NCBI GenBank assembly: GCA_019828595.1
Contig: JAHQRK010000020.1
Coordinates: 496,001 to 560,000, forward strand
Origin: Aphanomyces cochlioides
Lineage: Eukaryota; Oomycota; Saprolegniomycetes; Saprolegniales; Verrucalvaceae
Reading direction: 5' to 3'
DNA: 64,000 nt
Below are positions 50,176 through 61,267 of this stretch, in pieces. The notes under the pieces were generated by a model. That model searched no databases and had not been told where the DNA came from. It saw only the letters and a program-made list of their open reading frames with translations. A program made the position numbers and the translations under genes. Each line of letters opens with the position of its first letter. Within the stretch, counting starts at the first letter, position 1.

Positions 50176-50740
50176 TGGTGGAATGCCAAAGAGTCCGTTA
50201 ATTGACCACTCCGGCGACGACCTAACCCTATATAAAACAATTCTTATTGGATAAAATAGTCTAAGTAAATTGTTGTGTGAATTGACATTATTCGACCAAT
50301 CATACTGTCAAATACCTAAGAAGCACTAAAAGTAGCGCTCCACAAAGGGAAATTGCACAGATCTTGCACGCTTGCAATGGCTAAGCATCATACCACGCGG
50401 ACGACTCGGAGGAGGGAGCCCCCAACGTGCACCAAAAAGGGTCCTCTTTATTTTAATTCTCATCGGGAAAGGCGGCAGGTAGGCCGTAAGGCCGTGCCAC
50501 CACCCTGATGAGGCCTGATTGAGTACTTGGCCTGTTCAGCTTGATTATGATTGGCTGAATGTTTGTCCGTTATTCGTTATGATTGGTAGATTATTTTATC
50601 CAATCAATTGGGGTCTGACGTCGCTGGAGTGGTCAATTAATGGGCTCTGAATGCCAAAGGTCAATGATGAACAGCAACAATATATTTTACGAACAATATT
50701 AATATTCTCATTGCAATATTAATAATTATTGGAAATAATA
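50176..50740. other. Gene-poor region upstream of HDAC, partly structured
   Basis: No supported ORF. It holds a GC-rich patch (50390-50520) that contrasts with AT-rich surroundings and contains the hairpin annotated separately. The remainder is AT-rich and leads into the fold-back element. Confidence 0.4.
50459..50512 (+). ncRNA. Candidate structured hairpin capped by a GNRA-type tetraloop
   Basis: Nested pairing is visible: outer CTCATCGGG (50459-50467) with CCCTGATGAG (50503-50512, one bulge), middle GGCGGCA (50471-50477) with TGCCACC, and inner GGCC-GTAA-GGCC (50482-50493). The loop GTAA fits G-N-R-A. Whether it is transcribed is unknown; it could equally be a piece of a mobile element. 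Confidence 0.35.
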
Positions 50741-51310
50741 TTGTGGTTTTAATACAAAACTGGAGTTGTGCGTAATAAATTTTGCCGTAAGCGAATTGAC
50801 GCAACAATTGACACATACAAATTTCAAGTGAAAAGAAATTTAATGTTTCGAACATGTTTTCAAACATTTAAAACGCTTGAAATTACACTATTTAATGGTA
50901 ACGATGAAGGGCAATATAAGAAAATGTTGCGTAAACTTTAAATAGTGTATGCGTCAATTAATTGAAAGTTTTCACTGTCAAAACATCTCAAATTTCCAGT
51001 TTTGGACCCAAACGGCAATATTGACAATAAATGTATTGTCGTTTGGGTCCAAAACTGGAAATTTGAGATGTTTTGAAAATGTTTCAATTAATTGACTATT
51101 TAAAGTTTACGCAATCAATTTCTTATATTGCCCTCGATCATGACCATTAAATAGTGTAATTCCGAACGTTTTAAATGTTTGAAAAACTTGCTCGAAACAT
51201 TCAATTTCTTTTCACTTGGAATTTGTATGCGTCAATTGTTGCGTCAATTTGCTTGCGTCAAAATTTATTCCGCACGACTCCAGTTTTTTATTAACAGTGT
51301 AAAACCACAA
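50741..51310. mobile_element. ~570 bp fold-back element, MITE-like, flanked by TA
   Basis: The whole stretch is one imperfect palindrome. The outer ends TTGTGGTTTT (50741-50750) and AAAACCACAA (51301-51310) are inverted copies and are each flanked by TA, the target duplication typical of Tc1/mariner-related elements. The centre is perfect over 36 bp per arm (50979-51014 and 51040-51075), separated by a 25-nt loop. Intermediate segments pair with small differences (for example TTTCAAGTGAAAAGAAATT with AATTTCTTTTCACTTGGAA). It encodes no protein, so if mobile it is non-autonomous. Confidence 0.75.
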
Positions 51311-51312
51311 TA

Positions 51313-52668
51313 GTTCATGAAAATAATTTTGTTGAATAATCATTTATTTTGGAATTTGACGCAGCTGGAAAATCTGCAGCACTCCACAATGTGACCAACG
51401 AGGCAGCCAAACGGTCGTGATGCAAGTAACATTTCAAAGCGGACTTTTTATTCACCTGATGCAAACAAAAAGTGGTTTGGGCGTCGTCAAAAGCATGCCA
51501 CATCCAGCGACAAAATTAACACATTGTCCAGGGATGAAGACAACTTCGCAAAATTGACTGTTGCGCTCTCCCCATGGCATTACCTCCAGACAATTACATG
51601 TAACTGTAGTGCAATCGATATTGCACTACATGGAAGCTTTCCTTAAGCTTGGATGTTTCAAGACATCTTTCACAGCGTAGGACAGCCGTAGATTTAATCG
51701 TCATTTCCCACAGACAAGCGCATGGCTCAAAGACAAGACATATCTTGGCATTTGACGACATGAGCTCGCCGTAGAAATCGAGGTCAATAATTCTCCTTGG
51801 TCTGGTGTTGCTCAGCTGAGTTGGGGGAGAAGTCGACCTCTTTGGATTCACACCACTCACTTAAATCTTGGCGGAGAAAATTCCTCCAGTCTGTAAAAAA
51901 GGCGTGCCAGTTACTGACGACGATCAGCGCACGTTTCCCTGTCTACTTGTCGCATGAACCAGGCATTGAAAAATGTGAGTTGCGATGTCTTATTCGTTTC
52001 GATCAACGACGTCCATATTTGATCCGCCATCGATCCTCCACATACATGCACATCACCCTCGCTGCCATCTCTTTCGACCCATGGTGAGGAGGCCGTCGAA
52101 AAATCTCGGCAGAAACCAAAAGATTGACGTGCAGGACACTTGCTGGACTTGTCGCTCTTGAGCTACTCCGGATCAACTGAGATGCACTCATGATTCCGTA
52201 CAAAATATTCCGTTTTTAGTTTTCCGTTCAATATATGTTATTCTAATCATTTCAACAATTCAAAAGCAAATTCCATAGCTTTAGTTTTTAAGCTCTTCAA
52301 AAGACCAAGAAAAACGGGCTCTTCGGTTCTATATCAGACGGTTAAGAAGCTTGTAGTTGTGCACTAAAGTCTGATATACTCTATGATGTGAAACAAAAAT
52401 TTTACCGGAATACTATTGAGATTGTACAAAATATACAGAAAATAATTTGACCAAGATTGGATCCAGATGACGGTCAATATAAAAAATTAGACTGTTGTCT
52501 GATTGTAAATGGGATAATTTATGGAAATTTTGAGGATAATTATTGCGAATATGGAAGTTTGTATTGTGGACCATAAGTATTTCAATCGCGATGTTTTAAA
52601 GTTGAAGTTTATTACACTGGACGAGGAGACAACTCAATTCCAGACAACCAAACATTTGAGACGTAACA
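51313..52668. other. Gene-poor region, possible decayed coding fragments on minus strand
   Basis: Several short minus-strand ORFs (52003-52203, 51594-51860, 51315-51503) could be remnants of a broken gene, but they do not join through plausible introns and show no domain I recognise. From ~52200 to 52668 the sequence is AT-rich and should include the promoter of the next gene. Confidence 0.3.
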
Positions 52669-53814
52669 ATGCGCATGTCATGCTTGACTCAAGTCGCCGT
52701 GGGCGTCGCCGCGGTGCTCACTTTGACCACGGCACTGGATACACAACCTGAACATGATGGCTTTACAACGTACTGCTGGAAGAGTCGTGGGAATCCCTTC
52801 TCTAAGTCCGTCAACGAGAGCGACAAGTTGCTCGAATCGAGCGACAGAGGATGCCCCATTCAATTGCGACTCGATGTAGGCTCCGTCCAAGTCGTGAATG
52901 TGCTCGACCCCATTGTGGTCAATTGGATCGCCACATACGACCTCAGTGCGAATGGACTCAACCTGACCAAGATTTACACGATTGGATCTCAGAAGAGCCC
53001 TGGAGATTTCGTCCAGATTCCCCATTCAAACTTGCACGCGTGTGAATTTGGACCACGCCCCTGTACTCCATTTGACCGAGGAGTGAACCCGACAGACAAC
53101 ACCGCCAACCAAGAACTCAATTTCACCAGCAACAGAGCTCTATTCAAGGAACCAGAACTTCGGTTTTCCAATCCTGGGCAGTATTCGCTGCTTGCACATA
53201 TTGCATTGCCAGGTGAAAACTCCTCGATTCGCTACGACTTCGCAGTGTACAAGAAGATTATTGTCAAAGATGGGTCAACGGCTGCACCGTCAACTACTAC
53301 CACCACTTCAGCCCCAACAGTCGACCCCCAAGCAGCAAACACGGCAAGCGAAAACAAGACGAACACCACGCTCTATGCTATCCTTGGAGCTGTAGGAGCA
53401 CTCATCGTTGTTGCTATCGGTCTTCTTATTTATTGCTGCAAGAAGCGACGCGAGAACAGTCATAAGATTGAAATCGAGTCCACCGTACCGACGCTTGAGT
53501 ACCGAGAAACAGGCCGAACTCAACCTAGTCGTGGATATGTGCAGTCAGATGATTCGGGTAGCTTGGGTCGACCATCTCGTGGACAAGGCATTCGTCTAGC
53601 CCATCAACAACCCGCGTACCACCAAGGACCCGACGACGGTCACTATCAAGGCTACCGTCAAGGCTCTGACGATGCACATTATCAGTACCATCAAGGCTCC
53701 GATGATGCACACCATCAATATCAACAACCGGCCGACAACTACAACTATTATAACGACAATGACTATCGCTATCCCCCGCCCGAATACGAGCAACATCAAG
53801 TTAGATTGCGTTAA
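52669..53814 (+). CDS. Type I membrane protein with Gln/His/Tyr/Asp-rich cytoplasmic tail
   Basis: Single exon, 381 aa. Signal peptide MRMSCLTQVAVGVAAVLTLTTA; a second in-frame ATG follows two codons later. The extracellular part (~residues 24-200) has six or more Cys and N-glycosylation sequons (NESD, NLTK, NFTS). A Thr/Ser/Pro linker (APSTTTTTSAPT) precedes one TM helix (LYAILGAVGALIVVAIGLLI) and a basic stop (CCKKRRENSHK). The cytoplasmic tail contains degenerate tandem units of the form H-Y-Q-G/Y-x-Q-G-S-D-D-A-H (53630-53720) and ends in Tyr/Pro-rich sequence. No known receptor domain recognised. The architecture suggests a surface receptor or adhesion protein, which is inference only. 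Confidence 0.75.
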   Translation: MRMSCLTQVAVGVAAVLTLTTALDTQPEHDGFTTYCWKSRGNPFSKSVNESDKLLESSDRGCPIQLRLDVGSVQVVNVLDPIVVNWIATYDLSANGLNLTKIYTIGSQKSPGDFVQIPHSNLHACEFGPRPCTPFDRGVNPTDNTANQELNFTSNRALFKEPELRFSNPGQYSLLAHIALPGENSSIRYDFAVYKKIIVKDGSTAAPSTTTTTSAPTVDPQAANTASENKTNTTLYAILGAVGALIVVAIGLLIYCCKKRRENSHKIEIESTVPTLEYRETGRTQPSRGYVQSDDSGSLGRPSRGQGIRLAHQQPAYHQGPDDGHYQGYRQGSDDAHYQYHQGSDDAHHQYQQPADNYNYYNDNDYRYPPPEYEQHQVRLR

Positions 53815-54349
53815 ATGGTAATTGCATGTTTATTCCCCCTTCACAGATTCTGCCTCCAGAACACGTTTGAATCCGCTGCGTTTCACTTGCTGGAAGAATA
53901 GCCAAGCATCACTGTGGGGAGATAAGAGCTCAAGCAAATGAACCGTTCAGTTCTTGAGCTCTGTGGCGGCGAAGAGACAACCTCGCCTGCCATGAACCAT
54001 GTATTGCAATACATTTGCAATGCAGTTTCCATGTTTGGGCAAGCCTCGGGAGTTCGCGAGATCAAATCATGAGATTAGGCTACCCGCGATAACTTAGATG
54101 TTATGAGTAAGATCAATCTACTTCAGCTATAAATCAACAGCTACGGCTCGAAAACTAAGATGCAAGCTTACACGTCCTTCTACTCGTCGTTCTTGTCAGT
54201 GCTGAGCTGACCAGGTAAACTTCTATTTAATTTGCAGGATTTTGTCACTCTAATCGCAAGAAGTTGAAACGCCTCCGAATCGGTGCAAAAGGCATTGCGC
54301 GTTTCTCAACCAAACGGCAAAGAACCCCATCAGTAAAGACAAAGAAAAC
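53815..54349. other. Intergenic region before PH-domain gene
   Basis: 535 nt without a supported gene. The 3' UTR of the membrane-protein gene and the promoter of the PH-domain gene should be here. The minus ORF at 53883-54065 shows nothing recognisable. Confidence 0.35.
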
Positions 54350-54962
54350 ATGGTTCTCAAGTCAGGAAAGCTCGTGAAGGTTGGTTGACTTGAATATGAA
54401 GTACTTGATTGTGCCAATATAGCACTCCCACTCAATATTTGGCTCCAAGTGGAAAGTGAAATGGGTCCATTTGGACGAAACAACTCTGAAATACTTTCCC
54501 ATGGTACGCCCGGCACGATGGCATATATCATAACGAATATCATGGGATACAGGTCGTAAATCAACAAGTGTTTCAAGGTGCAAAGTCCAAAGTACTCCGA
54601 CTCAAAGACTACACGGTCTCGATGATTGACGAGGTAGGCCATTTCATCAATTTCAATATTTGTCTTGTCGCACTTATCTCCAGATTCAATCTCACCGCAA
54701 GCATTGCTTTCAACTTGTTAGCAAGCATAAAGTTAGCGTGTAATCTATTCCATGTTTCACGGTATTTGTAGCACAAATCAAAGATTTTTGCCTGCTCGAG
54801 CGATCGCGAATGCCGCGAGTGGGTCGAAGCGATTACCGTAATGACATTAAGACAACGAGCGATTTTATGAACCAACTGCCATAGCATCCTCATGCATCAG
54901 TATCCAATCAATCTGATGAAGAACGCACTCACGAAGAGTTATCATGCCTTGGCCAACTATGA
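54350..54962 (+). CDS. Small PH-domain protein (or 5' part of a PH-CLU protein)
   Basis: Exons 54350-54379, 54423-54503, 54553-54633, 54684-54731, 54772-54837 and probably 54885-54962; 127 aa. Splicing yields a textbook pleckstrin-homology fold: KSGKLVKHSHSIFGSKWKVK with WVHLDETTLKYF, then GAKSKVLRLKDYTVSMIDE, RKHCFQLVSKHK, KIFACSSDRE and the C-terminal helix Trp in CREWVEAIT. PH domains bind phosphoinositides or proteins at membranes. The last exon is uncertain: an acceptor at 54885 or 54901 gives two different short tails, both ending within 54960-54966. The stop overlaps the ATG proposed for the next gene, so these may be parts of one transcript with an intron I could not place. Confidence 0.6.
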
Positions 54963-57900
54963 TTAAGCTTAGTTCTAGGGATACACTGCAAATCAAGCGC
55001 GCGAAGGGAGCTTTCTCCCAGGTATGATTAACTATCTATAATGGTTTATGGCACTCTTGTCTAGATGGATTCATTATCCAGGGGCAGTATTGACAGCTCT
55101 CGTCTCCGCGACCTTCTCGAAAAGATATCCTTTTGCAAATATCCTGCATATATTTCTTGCTTCGCTTGTAATTTAGATTTCAATACATCTCACTGTGTAC
55201 ATGGGTTGGCAGGGCTCAAGCGAAGAATTTGCAGTAATTCAGCAAGCCCTCGATCCTCAACTGATTGGTATCGTCAGGCTAAGTTACCTCTCCTGTTACC
55301 CAAATGTTTAGGCAAAATTCCACGCGTGTTGTTTCTTTCGTGGGCGAGAGCTCATTTCAGTGCTCCTGAGCCGCCGCCACGAGCTCTGGCTCCTGCACCA
55401 GTTCAAGCTACGCCTCTCGCAACGGATTGGAATGGATTGTATTGGGAACTTCTTCACAATCAATCGTCAGGAGTTTCCCAAGGATTGAGTGTAGCCCATC
55501 TGATGAAGGAGTTCCACCTTGCCGCAACGTCGTTAGCCCGACCTGTGATCGAGGAAGTTCTTCTGCATCCTGCGTCGTCCTCTGCTGTTGACCCTCCATC
55601 CCCCCAGCATATCAATTTAGGCTACATGGATTGCCCAATGTTTCCATCGAACGGTCTTTGCGCCTTTATTTACCACCCAGCAACTAACCTCGTGACTAAA
55701 ACCTTGGGCCATGATGTTCGAAGCGCCAGAGTTTTTCAAGTTGCTGTGGATGCTGTCGGTACTGACGCCATAACCGTTCCTCTCCAGTGTCTGATCGATT
55801 ATTTGGGCGTTCGTGTGCTGGTTGTAGCTGATTTAACCAGCACAGAGCCCATTGAAATGAACCGTAATGGTGCAGTGTCGACAGCAATTCGTCAAGTGCT
55901 AGAATATCTGCATACGTGCAATTCTGATGACTCTCTTGACGTCACGTTACCCCCTGAAACTCATGTTGTCAAGTCCAACGATCGCATTACCGTGACTAAA
56001 CTACGGCATTTATGTGCGCCTGATGTCCTCCAAGAACATGACGATGAAGCGGCACTCTGTGCTTGGAAACTCCGACCAGAGTATATTCGAAAGTACCACA
56101 CGCCTCTATATTCGAATGCGTACCGTGGAAATTATGGAAAGAGCCACGACAATGTCGTCGCTTGTGCGAGCCACTATTTGCAGAAATCAATCATTCCAGC
56201 CTGTGTCCAACGCCTCGAGTCGAATCCGCATTTGTTTGATTCCGGGGCTCTCACTGCTTTAATGCATCGAGAAGGCATCAACATGCGCTATATTGGACGG
56301 ATGTATGAATTGACAAATGTCAAGTACGTCCGTCGATTTTTACTCACAGAAATGATCGCTCGCGCTGCCAAAGTTCTCTTCCGGGCTATGATACGTGAAG
56401 GTCCTGCTCACTCGCGTGCGATTGCCGTCGACTTCTTCAATATCTTGTGTGGGGCGAGTAAAGAAAGCATCGAATTTTATGCCAACGAAATCGAACCCAC
56501 GGTGGATCTCAAATTTGGAGGTCATGTCAAGGACTGTCGCCAAGAACTCCACATACCTCAGCTCTTCGTGGCTTTGCAATATCACACTGGGGTCTATTTC
56601 GTTCATTCGATCCAATACGCTCTCGGTCAAGTAGCACATCCGTTTCGAGCTAGTCATATTCAATCCGTGGAACCTTCAGTCACAATGCTTTGCTCAACAA
56701 CACCAAAGTGCCAGCTCACGATTGACAGTATCGACTCTGGCGAGAATGAAGACCTGGAGACAAAACTTCAAAATGTCAAGCTTGCTTTGGCTGTTGAGCA
56801 AGCTTGCCCAACAAATGTACGCCATGTGCATTTATGCAATTTGCTTGTTCAAGCAGCAGAACTTAGTTTACGCTTGAACAACAAAGGCGATGCTGGTAGG
56901 TACTTTTGACATTTGCTAGTCTTAGATAGTCGTAGAAACGTTTGCCACGTTGGCTTTGGAAGAAGGTCCGTCGACTCATGCAGTCCTTGCAAGAGCACAT
57001 GTTGTCTTGATGAATTTGCACCATGAACATCAAGACCTCCAGAGCCTTCTCGAGTCGTTCGAGAAAGCCGTGGAGGTGGTGTCTTGGCACTTAAGCGCTA
57101 CTCACCCATGCATGTTGGATGTCTATACAGCCATGGCAGACATTTGGATCCAGCGCTCTGAATGGGAGAAAGCCTTGGACAATTTAGATCTTTCCACTGC
57201 GGTATTTATGATTTAGGAACTTGTCTAAAAATGGTTAGGTGGTAAAGGAATCGTATGGTAGATTCACAGCGCGTTTTGCAAGCATCCGATGCAAGCAAGG
57301 GGGAATACTTAAACGGATGGGCGACCTTGAACAAGCCTTAAGCATGTACGAGGACGCCCTTCTCGTTTACGAAAGTAAGTCTCAGAAATATATCGTGACA
57401 GCGATACCTGATTGCTCATAGATATTCCCTCAACCTTGAAAGACCGAGCAAATTGCTGTACTGCCATGACTGATGTGTTGGTCGAGATGAAATCCTTCCA
57501 CACTGCATACAATATGGCCATGCAAGCCCATGACTTGCGGAAAGAATGCTCCTCTGAGGATCTCGAAGGAATGTTATCCTCGTGGATGACGTTGGGAAGT
57601 TGTTCCAGGTTATTGGACGATGACTTCAGAGCGCTGGAATGCTACAAGTCTGCTCTAGCCATAGTCAAGGCGAAGCAGACCTCGATTCAAAATGTTACTG
57701 AAAAAATTCAAGAGATTTCGCGACTCGTTCTCGCGCTCGTGTTTCAAACTCTCTCGCCTGAGGCCAAACAGGTGCGCTTTAACTCATCGGCTTGTCTAAT
57801 TATATGCCAGTGTGTTGAAAAAATCAAGTCAAAGGGACTTGACGTGACGAGCGAACTCATTGCATTTGTTGTAGCCCAAATCAACGCTCTGGACGTGACG

Positions 57901-58032
57901 CCATACGTGGAAATGATATTCTCTGATCTTCTCGGAGATGATTCAAGCCCATCGCCGCCTATTTTTGAGCTTTATTCCAGCGAACTCCAACTTAACGGCG
58001 TCTTACATTTGGCGGCGGTTCCTGCGGACTGA
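54959..58032 (+). CDS. CLU-domain/TPR protein (clustered-mitochondria-like)
   Basis: Exons 54959-55021, 55065-56895, 56936-57201, 57239-57374 and 57422-58032. The 54959 start adds 21 codons in frame; the ATG at 55065 is the alternative. The central part matches the CLU domain: LQCLIDYLGVRVLVVADL, KLRPEYIRKYHTPLYSNAYR, then QKSIIPACVQRL...LMHREGINMRYIGRMYELT, characteristic of CLU/TSS/eIF3-p135-type proteins. The C-terminus has TPR pairs (ERTLEQ-type helices such as GDLEQALSMYEDALLVYE and FRALECYKSALAIVK). CLU proteins bind mRNAs for mitochondrial proteins and affect mitochondrial distribution, but this copy is shorter (~970 aa) than typical CLU and its first ~90 residues look poorly modelled. 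Two stop-free intron-like stretches (55273-55311 and 57772-57810) leave the exact protein uncertain. Confidence 0.7.
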
Positions 58033-58213
58033 GCATAAGATTAAGTACAGTATTTCATACGGTACCATGATGTGTGTCTTCGATGGAAGTTCCTCGTCTT
58101 CATATCGTCAAGCTGCTCGTCGTTGGAGTGCGTACAGTAATGTGATACCGTAGTATAGAATGAATTCGGCATGAAAGACGGAAACTACAGAGATGAATAA
58201 TATTAACATTAGT

Positions 58214-61053
58214 CTACGGCGTTGGGTTGCCGTCCTCGGATGTTGTTTGTCCGTTGTCGAGTATTTGAGCCACACTGACAGGTTGCAGGAATTGCTTTCC
58301 GTCGTCATACCCCACGCAAATCACGCCAGCGATACCGTCTACAATCGACTTCATCATGGCAAACGTATGCTTTTTTTGCAAATTGGGCTCTGCTTCCCAT
58401 AGCTCGTCCATCGTCTTGACATAGTGTTTCAGAATAGGAGAGATTGAGTTGCCATATTTGCTCGGAGGATTCGTCGTCGAGTACAAACTTAAACAAATAG
58501 CCACATAAATCGCACCAGCTTGCAATGCCTTGCAGTAATTTTCTTGGTTCGAATCTTCTTCCGCATCGCCCAAAACGTAAACGAGTTCACCAAAAATGTT
58601 GGGAAATGGCGAGTTGCTGACGTACTCTCGTGGAAGTAAGCTCATGACAGACTGCTCCAATCCAATTGTCCACCTACAGCAAAGTTAATTGAGTGTGCCG
58701 ATATTCCATCCTACGTGTCCCATGAAACGAGCTCACCCTGACGCTGTTTCTTCTTCAAAATCTCCACAACTACATTGTCCACTTGCTCCTTGGTCTCTTT
58801 TACTAAATTGGCAAATGCTTTAATGTAGTCGAAGTCGGAAATGTGCATCGCTTCTTCCGCGAGCATATCCCGAGGGGACTCAGACTTCTGAGGTGACGAC
58901 ATCTCTTCGTCATCGACAGAATCGTGTTTGACAAAGCGTCCTTTCACTCGAGGTCTTGTGTCTGCCAAAGTTTTCCGCACGGGATATTTAAACCATTTGT
59001 GCCTTGACAGTCGCTATACACACTGTAAGTATCCGAAACTGACAACAGATTTATACCTTGGTGCGCTTTAGGAGGTATCTATCTAGCATGAGTCTTCGAC
59101 TTCGCGGCGTATATAATCCAATGCGTTTCCCCGTAGATGGGATGTCGCTCGGCTTCACAATTGACAAAGGGGTTGTGGAAGCATCGTTATCACGAGGGGG
59201 AGTAGACATATTCAACCTGGATCATTCATTCAGAATAAATATCTACTTTCGACCGTACCGTTCGGACGGAGCAGGCTCTCCCCGCTTCATGGAATTCAAT
59301 ACGCTAATAGCATCATCTTCTCGTTCCGCTTGAGTAGGTCTCTTGGATGACTCGTCGTCGTCAGAACTGTAAACCTGAATAGGTTCCTTCTGATCTTCCT
59401 TTTTGACGCCGTAAGCTTCAGACGGTAAAACTGGACGCGGTAAAAACGAGTGCTCTGAGTTGGAATGGGGTGGGTACTGGTATGACGATTGGCGCTCTGG
59501 CGTTTGTCGTTCTCTATATAAATGCGATGATGACGTTTGGGGTTGATCGTGGTAGGACTGGTGGGGGTAGCTTCTCTTTTGATACACGGGAGGCTGGGAG
59601 TAAGGTAATGGTGGACCAGGCAATTGATGACTGCCGGATGCATGATACGCCGACGACGAGCTCGATTCACGGTAATAACTATCCATATGGCTCATGGGGT
59701 TTGAAAACCGACGGCCATGGGATTCTTCGTGGGGTGGGGCCCGTGAATACTCGGATTCGTAGCTCGGTTCTGGGTAGTCCTTCCGACGGCTAGACGACAG
59801 GTAGTGGGCTCCGGATGAAATTGGTGCTGGACGGTAGTCGGCGTCTAAATGACGTGGGTCGGATGATCTTCCATCAACTCGAGGCAACGTAGTTGGCATG
59901 TATGGACGAGTAACAAATTTTGGTAAGGCTGAGTGAGGATTGCTTTGTCCGTACTGTGGTGGGCTTTTGGTCATCATAGCTAGTTGAGATTGATAATCAA
60001 GTATTTGGCTTTCCATTTTGCGGCATTTGTACTGCGTGGCTCGCAGAGTTTCCTCCAAAGGTTGGAGTTCATCGATTCGTCTTGTGAGTCGATCAACCCA
60101 ATCCATGAGTTTTTGATTTTCGCGACGCAAGAAGGCATTGTGATCTTGGATTTCAATCATCTCGGCGGTTTGGTGGCGTTCCTGTTGTGCGTGAGGAAAG
60201 GATGCAGCTACAGGATGAGGCATAATATGGGTTGGAGGTGGCGCTGCCATCGAGGATCGAGGCATCATTGGCATTGGAAGTGCTGGTGGCGCTATGGCTG
60301 GAAGGTGTGGTGTATTCTGATTCGACGGAAACGATGATTTTGAAGGAGTACGCTGTGGTGAGACGCGTTCGTCCTTCTTTGGTGGTGTTTTTTCTTTGGT
60401 CTCGACGGACTGGGTTGGCTCTGGCGCAGTATTTTCGGGTTCTTTTTGTGGCACACCACACTTTGGACAAACCCATTCCCCCGGAGGGATTTCCTTTAGC
60501 GGTGGATCTAGGCAGTATGTATGGTACACTAGACGGCAAATGTCATGGGCATGAATGCACATAGAGCATACAAACCTTTGTCACAGGCATCGCAAATGAG
60601 CGACAATTCGTCGTTCTCGTTGATGTTACAAATCTCACAGAGGTCCAGAATCTCCGACTCGTCGTCTTCATCTTCTTCCTCGTCGTCGTCGTCGTTGCGC
60701 TTGGATTTAGCCTCCTTGTTGAGCTTTCGCTTTTTCCTGGCCTTTCCTACATGATGTCGGTGGGTTCATTCTCGACGCATGCTCGTGCACAGAAAAAGTG
60801 CAGTGGTGGGAGCACACACACCTTCTCGATTCGGAGGACGACCCCGCGTCTTGCGGACTTCTCGTACGGGCGATGGCGCGCCCGTGGACCCACCGCTTGG
60901 CTCGTCCGACTTGACCATCACCGCGCGTTTTATTCTTGGCCTCTGGCTTTTTTGGATGTGGAAAGAAAGTCCGATTTTTAACCAATGAGTGGGAACGTGC
61001 CTGACCTCTTCAATTATTGCAACCACTCCTTTTGGTTTGGATGGCGGACGCAT
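58214..61053 (-). CDS. Chromatin/transcription protein joining AT-hook, PHD finger and CCT domain
   Basis: Seven exons: 61006-61053, 60822-60942, 60576-60746, 59259-60528, 59057-59216, 58715-59013 and 58214-58673; 842 aa. Order: AT-hook KTRGRPPN (~48), acidic run, PHD finger from LCEICNINENDELSLICDAC to HTYCLDPPLKEIPPGEWVCP (~90-138), a coiled coil (RRENQKLMDWVDRLTRRIDE), a long Ser/Pro/Tyr-rich low-complexity region, then a CCT domain (RYLLKRTKRLSRHKW with VRKTLADTRPRVKGRF, ~577-615) and a helical C-terminus. PHD fingers read histone H3 tails; CCT domains bind DNA with NF-Y-type partners. The PHD part could stop at 59243 and the CCT part could start at an ATG at 59209, only 33 nt apart, but a 42-nt GTACGG...CCAG intron (59217-59258) links them in frame. 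Either two genes or one; one is favoured. Confidence 0.7.
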
Positions 61054-61267
61054 TTGCAGCAGCCATTACTACCGTCCATACGCCAAGTCAGTTCCATCGT
61101 ACGGTAATTTTAGCTGTGAACTCCCATTCTTCCATCCAGGACACACACTTCATAGGACCAAAGTACGTTTCCATGCATGTCGTCGCCTTTCATTGACTAT
61201 CGACAGTCGACAGGATAAACGCGGCGGTGGATGCATGTCTTCTGTTCTTTGTGTTTCAATGGCCATC
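61054..61267. other. Promoter-side spacer of the PHD-CCT gene
   Basis: Short region upstream of the PHD-CCT start. Plus-strand ORFs here are antisense or lack features. Nothing specific seen. Confidence 0.3.

Noticed and set aside
59209..61053. PHD gene and CCT gene as two independent genes
   Set aside because: Not excluded, but a 33-nt gap leaves no room for a terminator and promoter, while a normal-sized intron joins them in frame.
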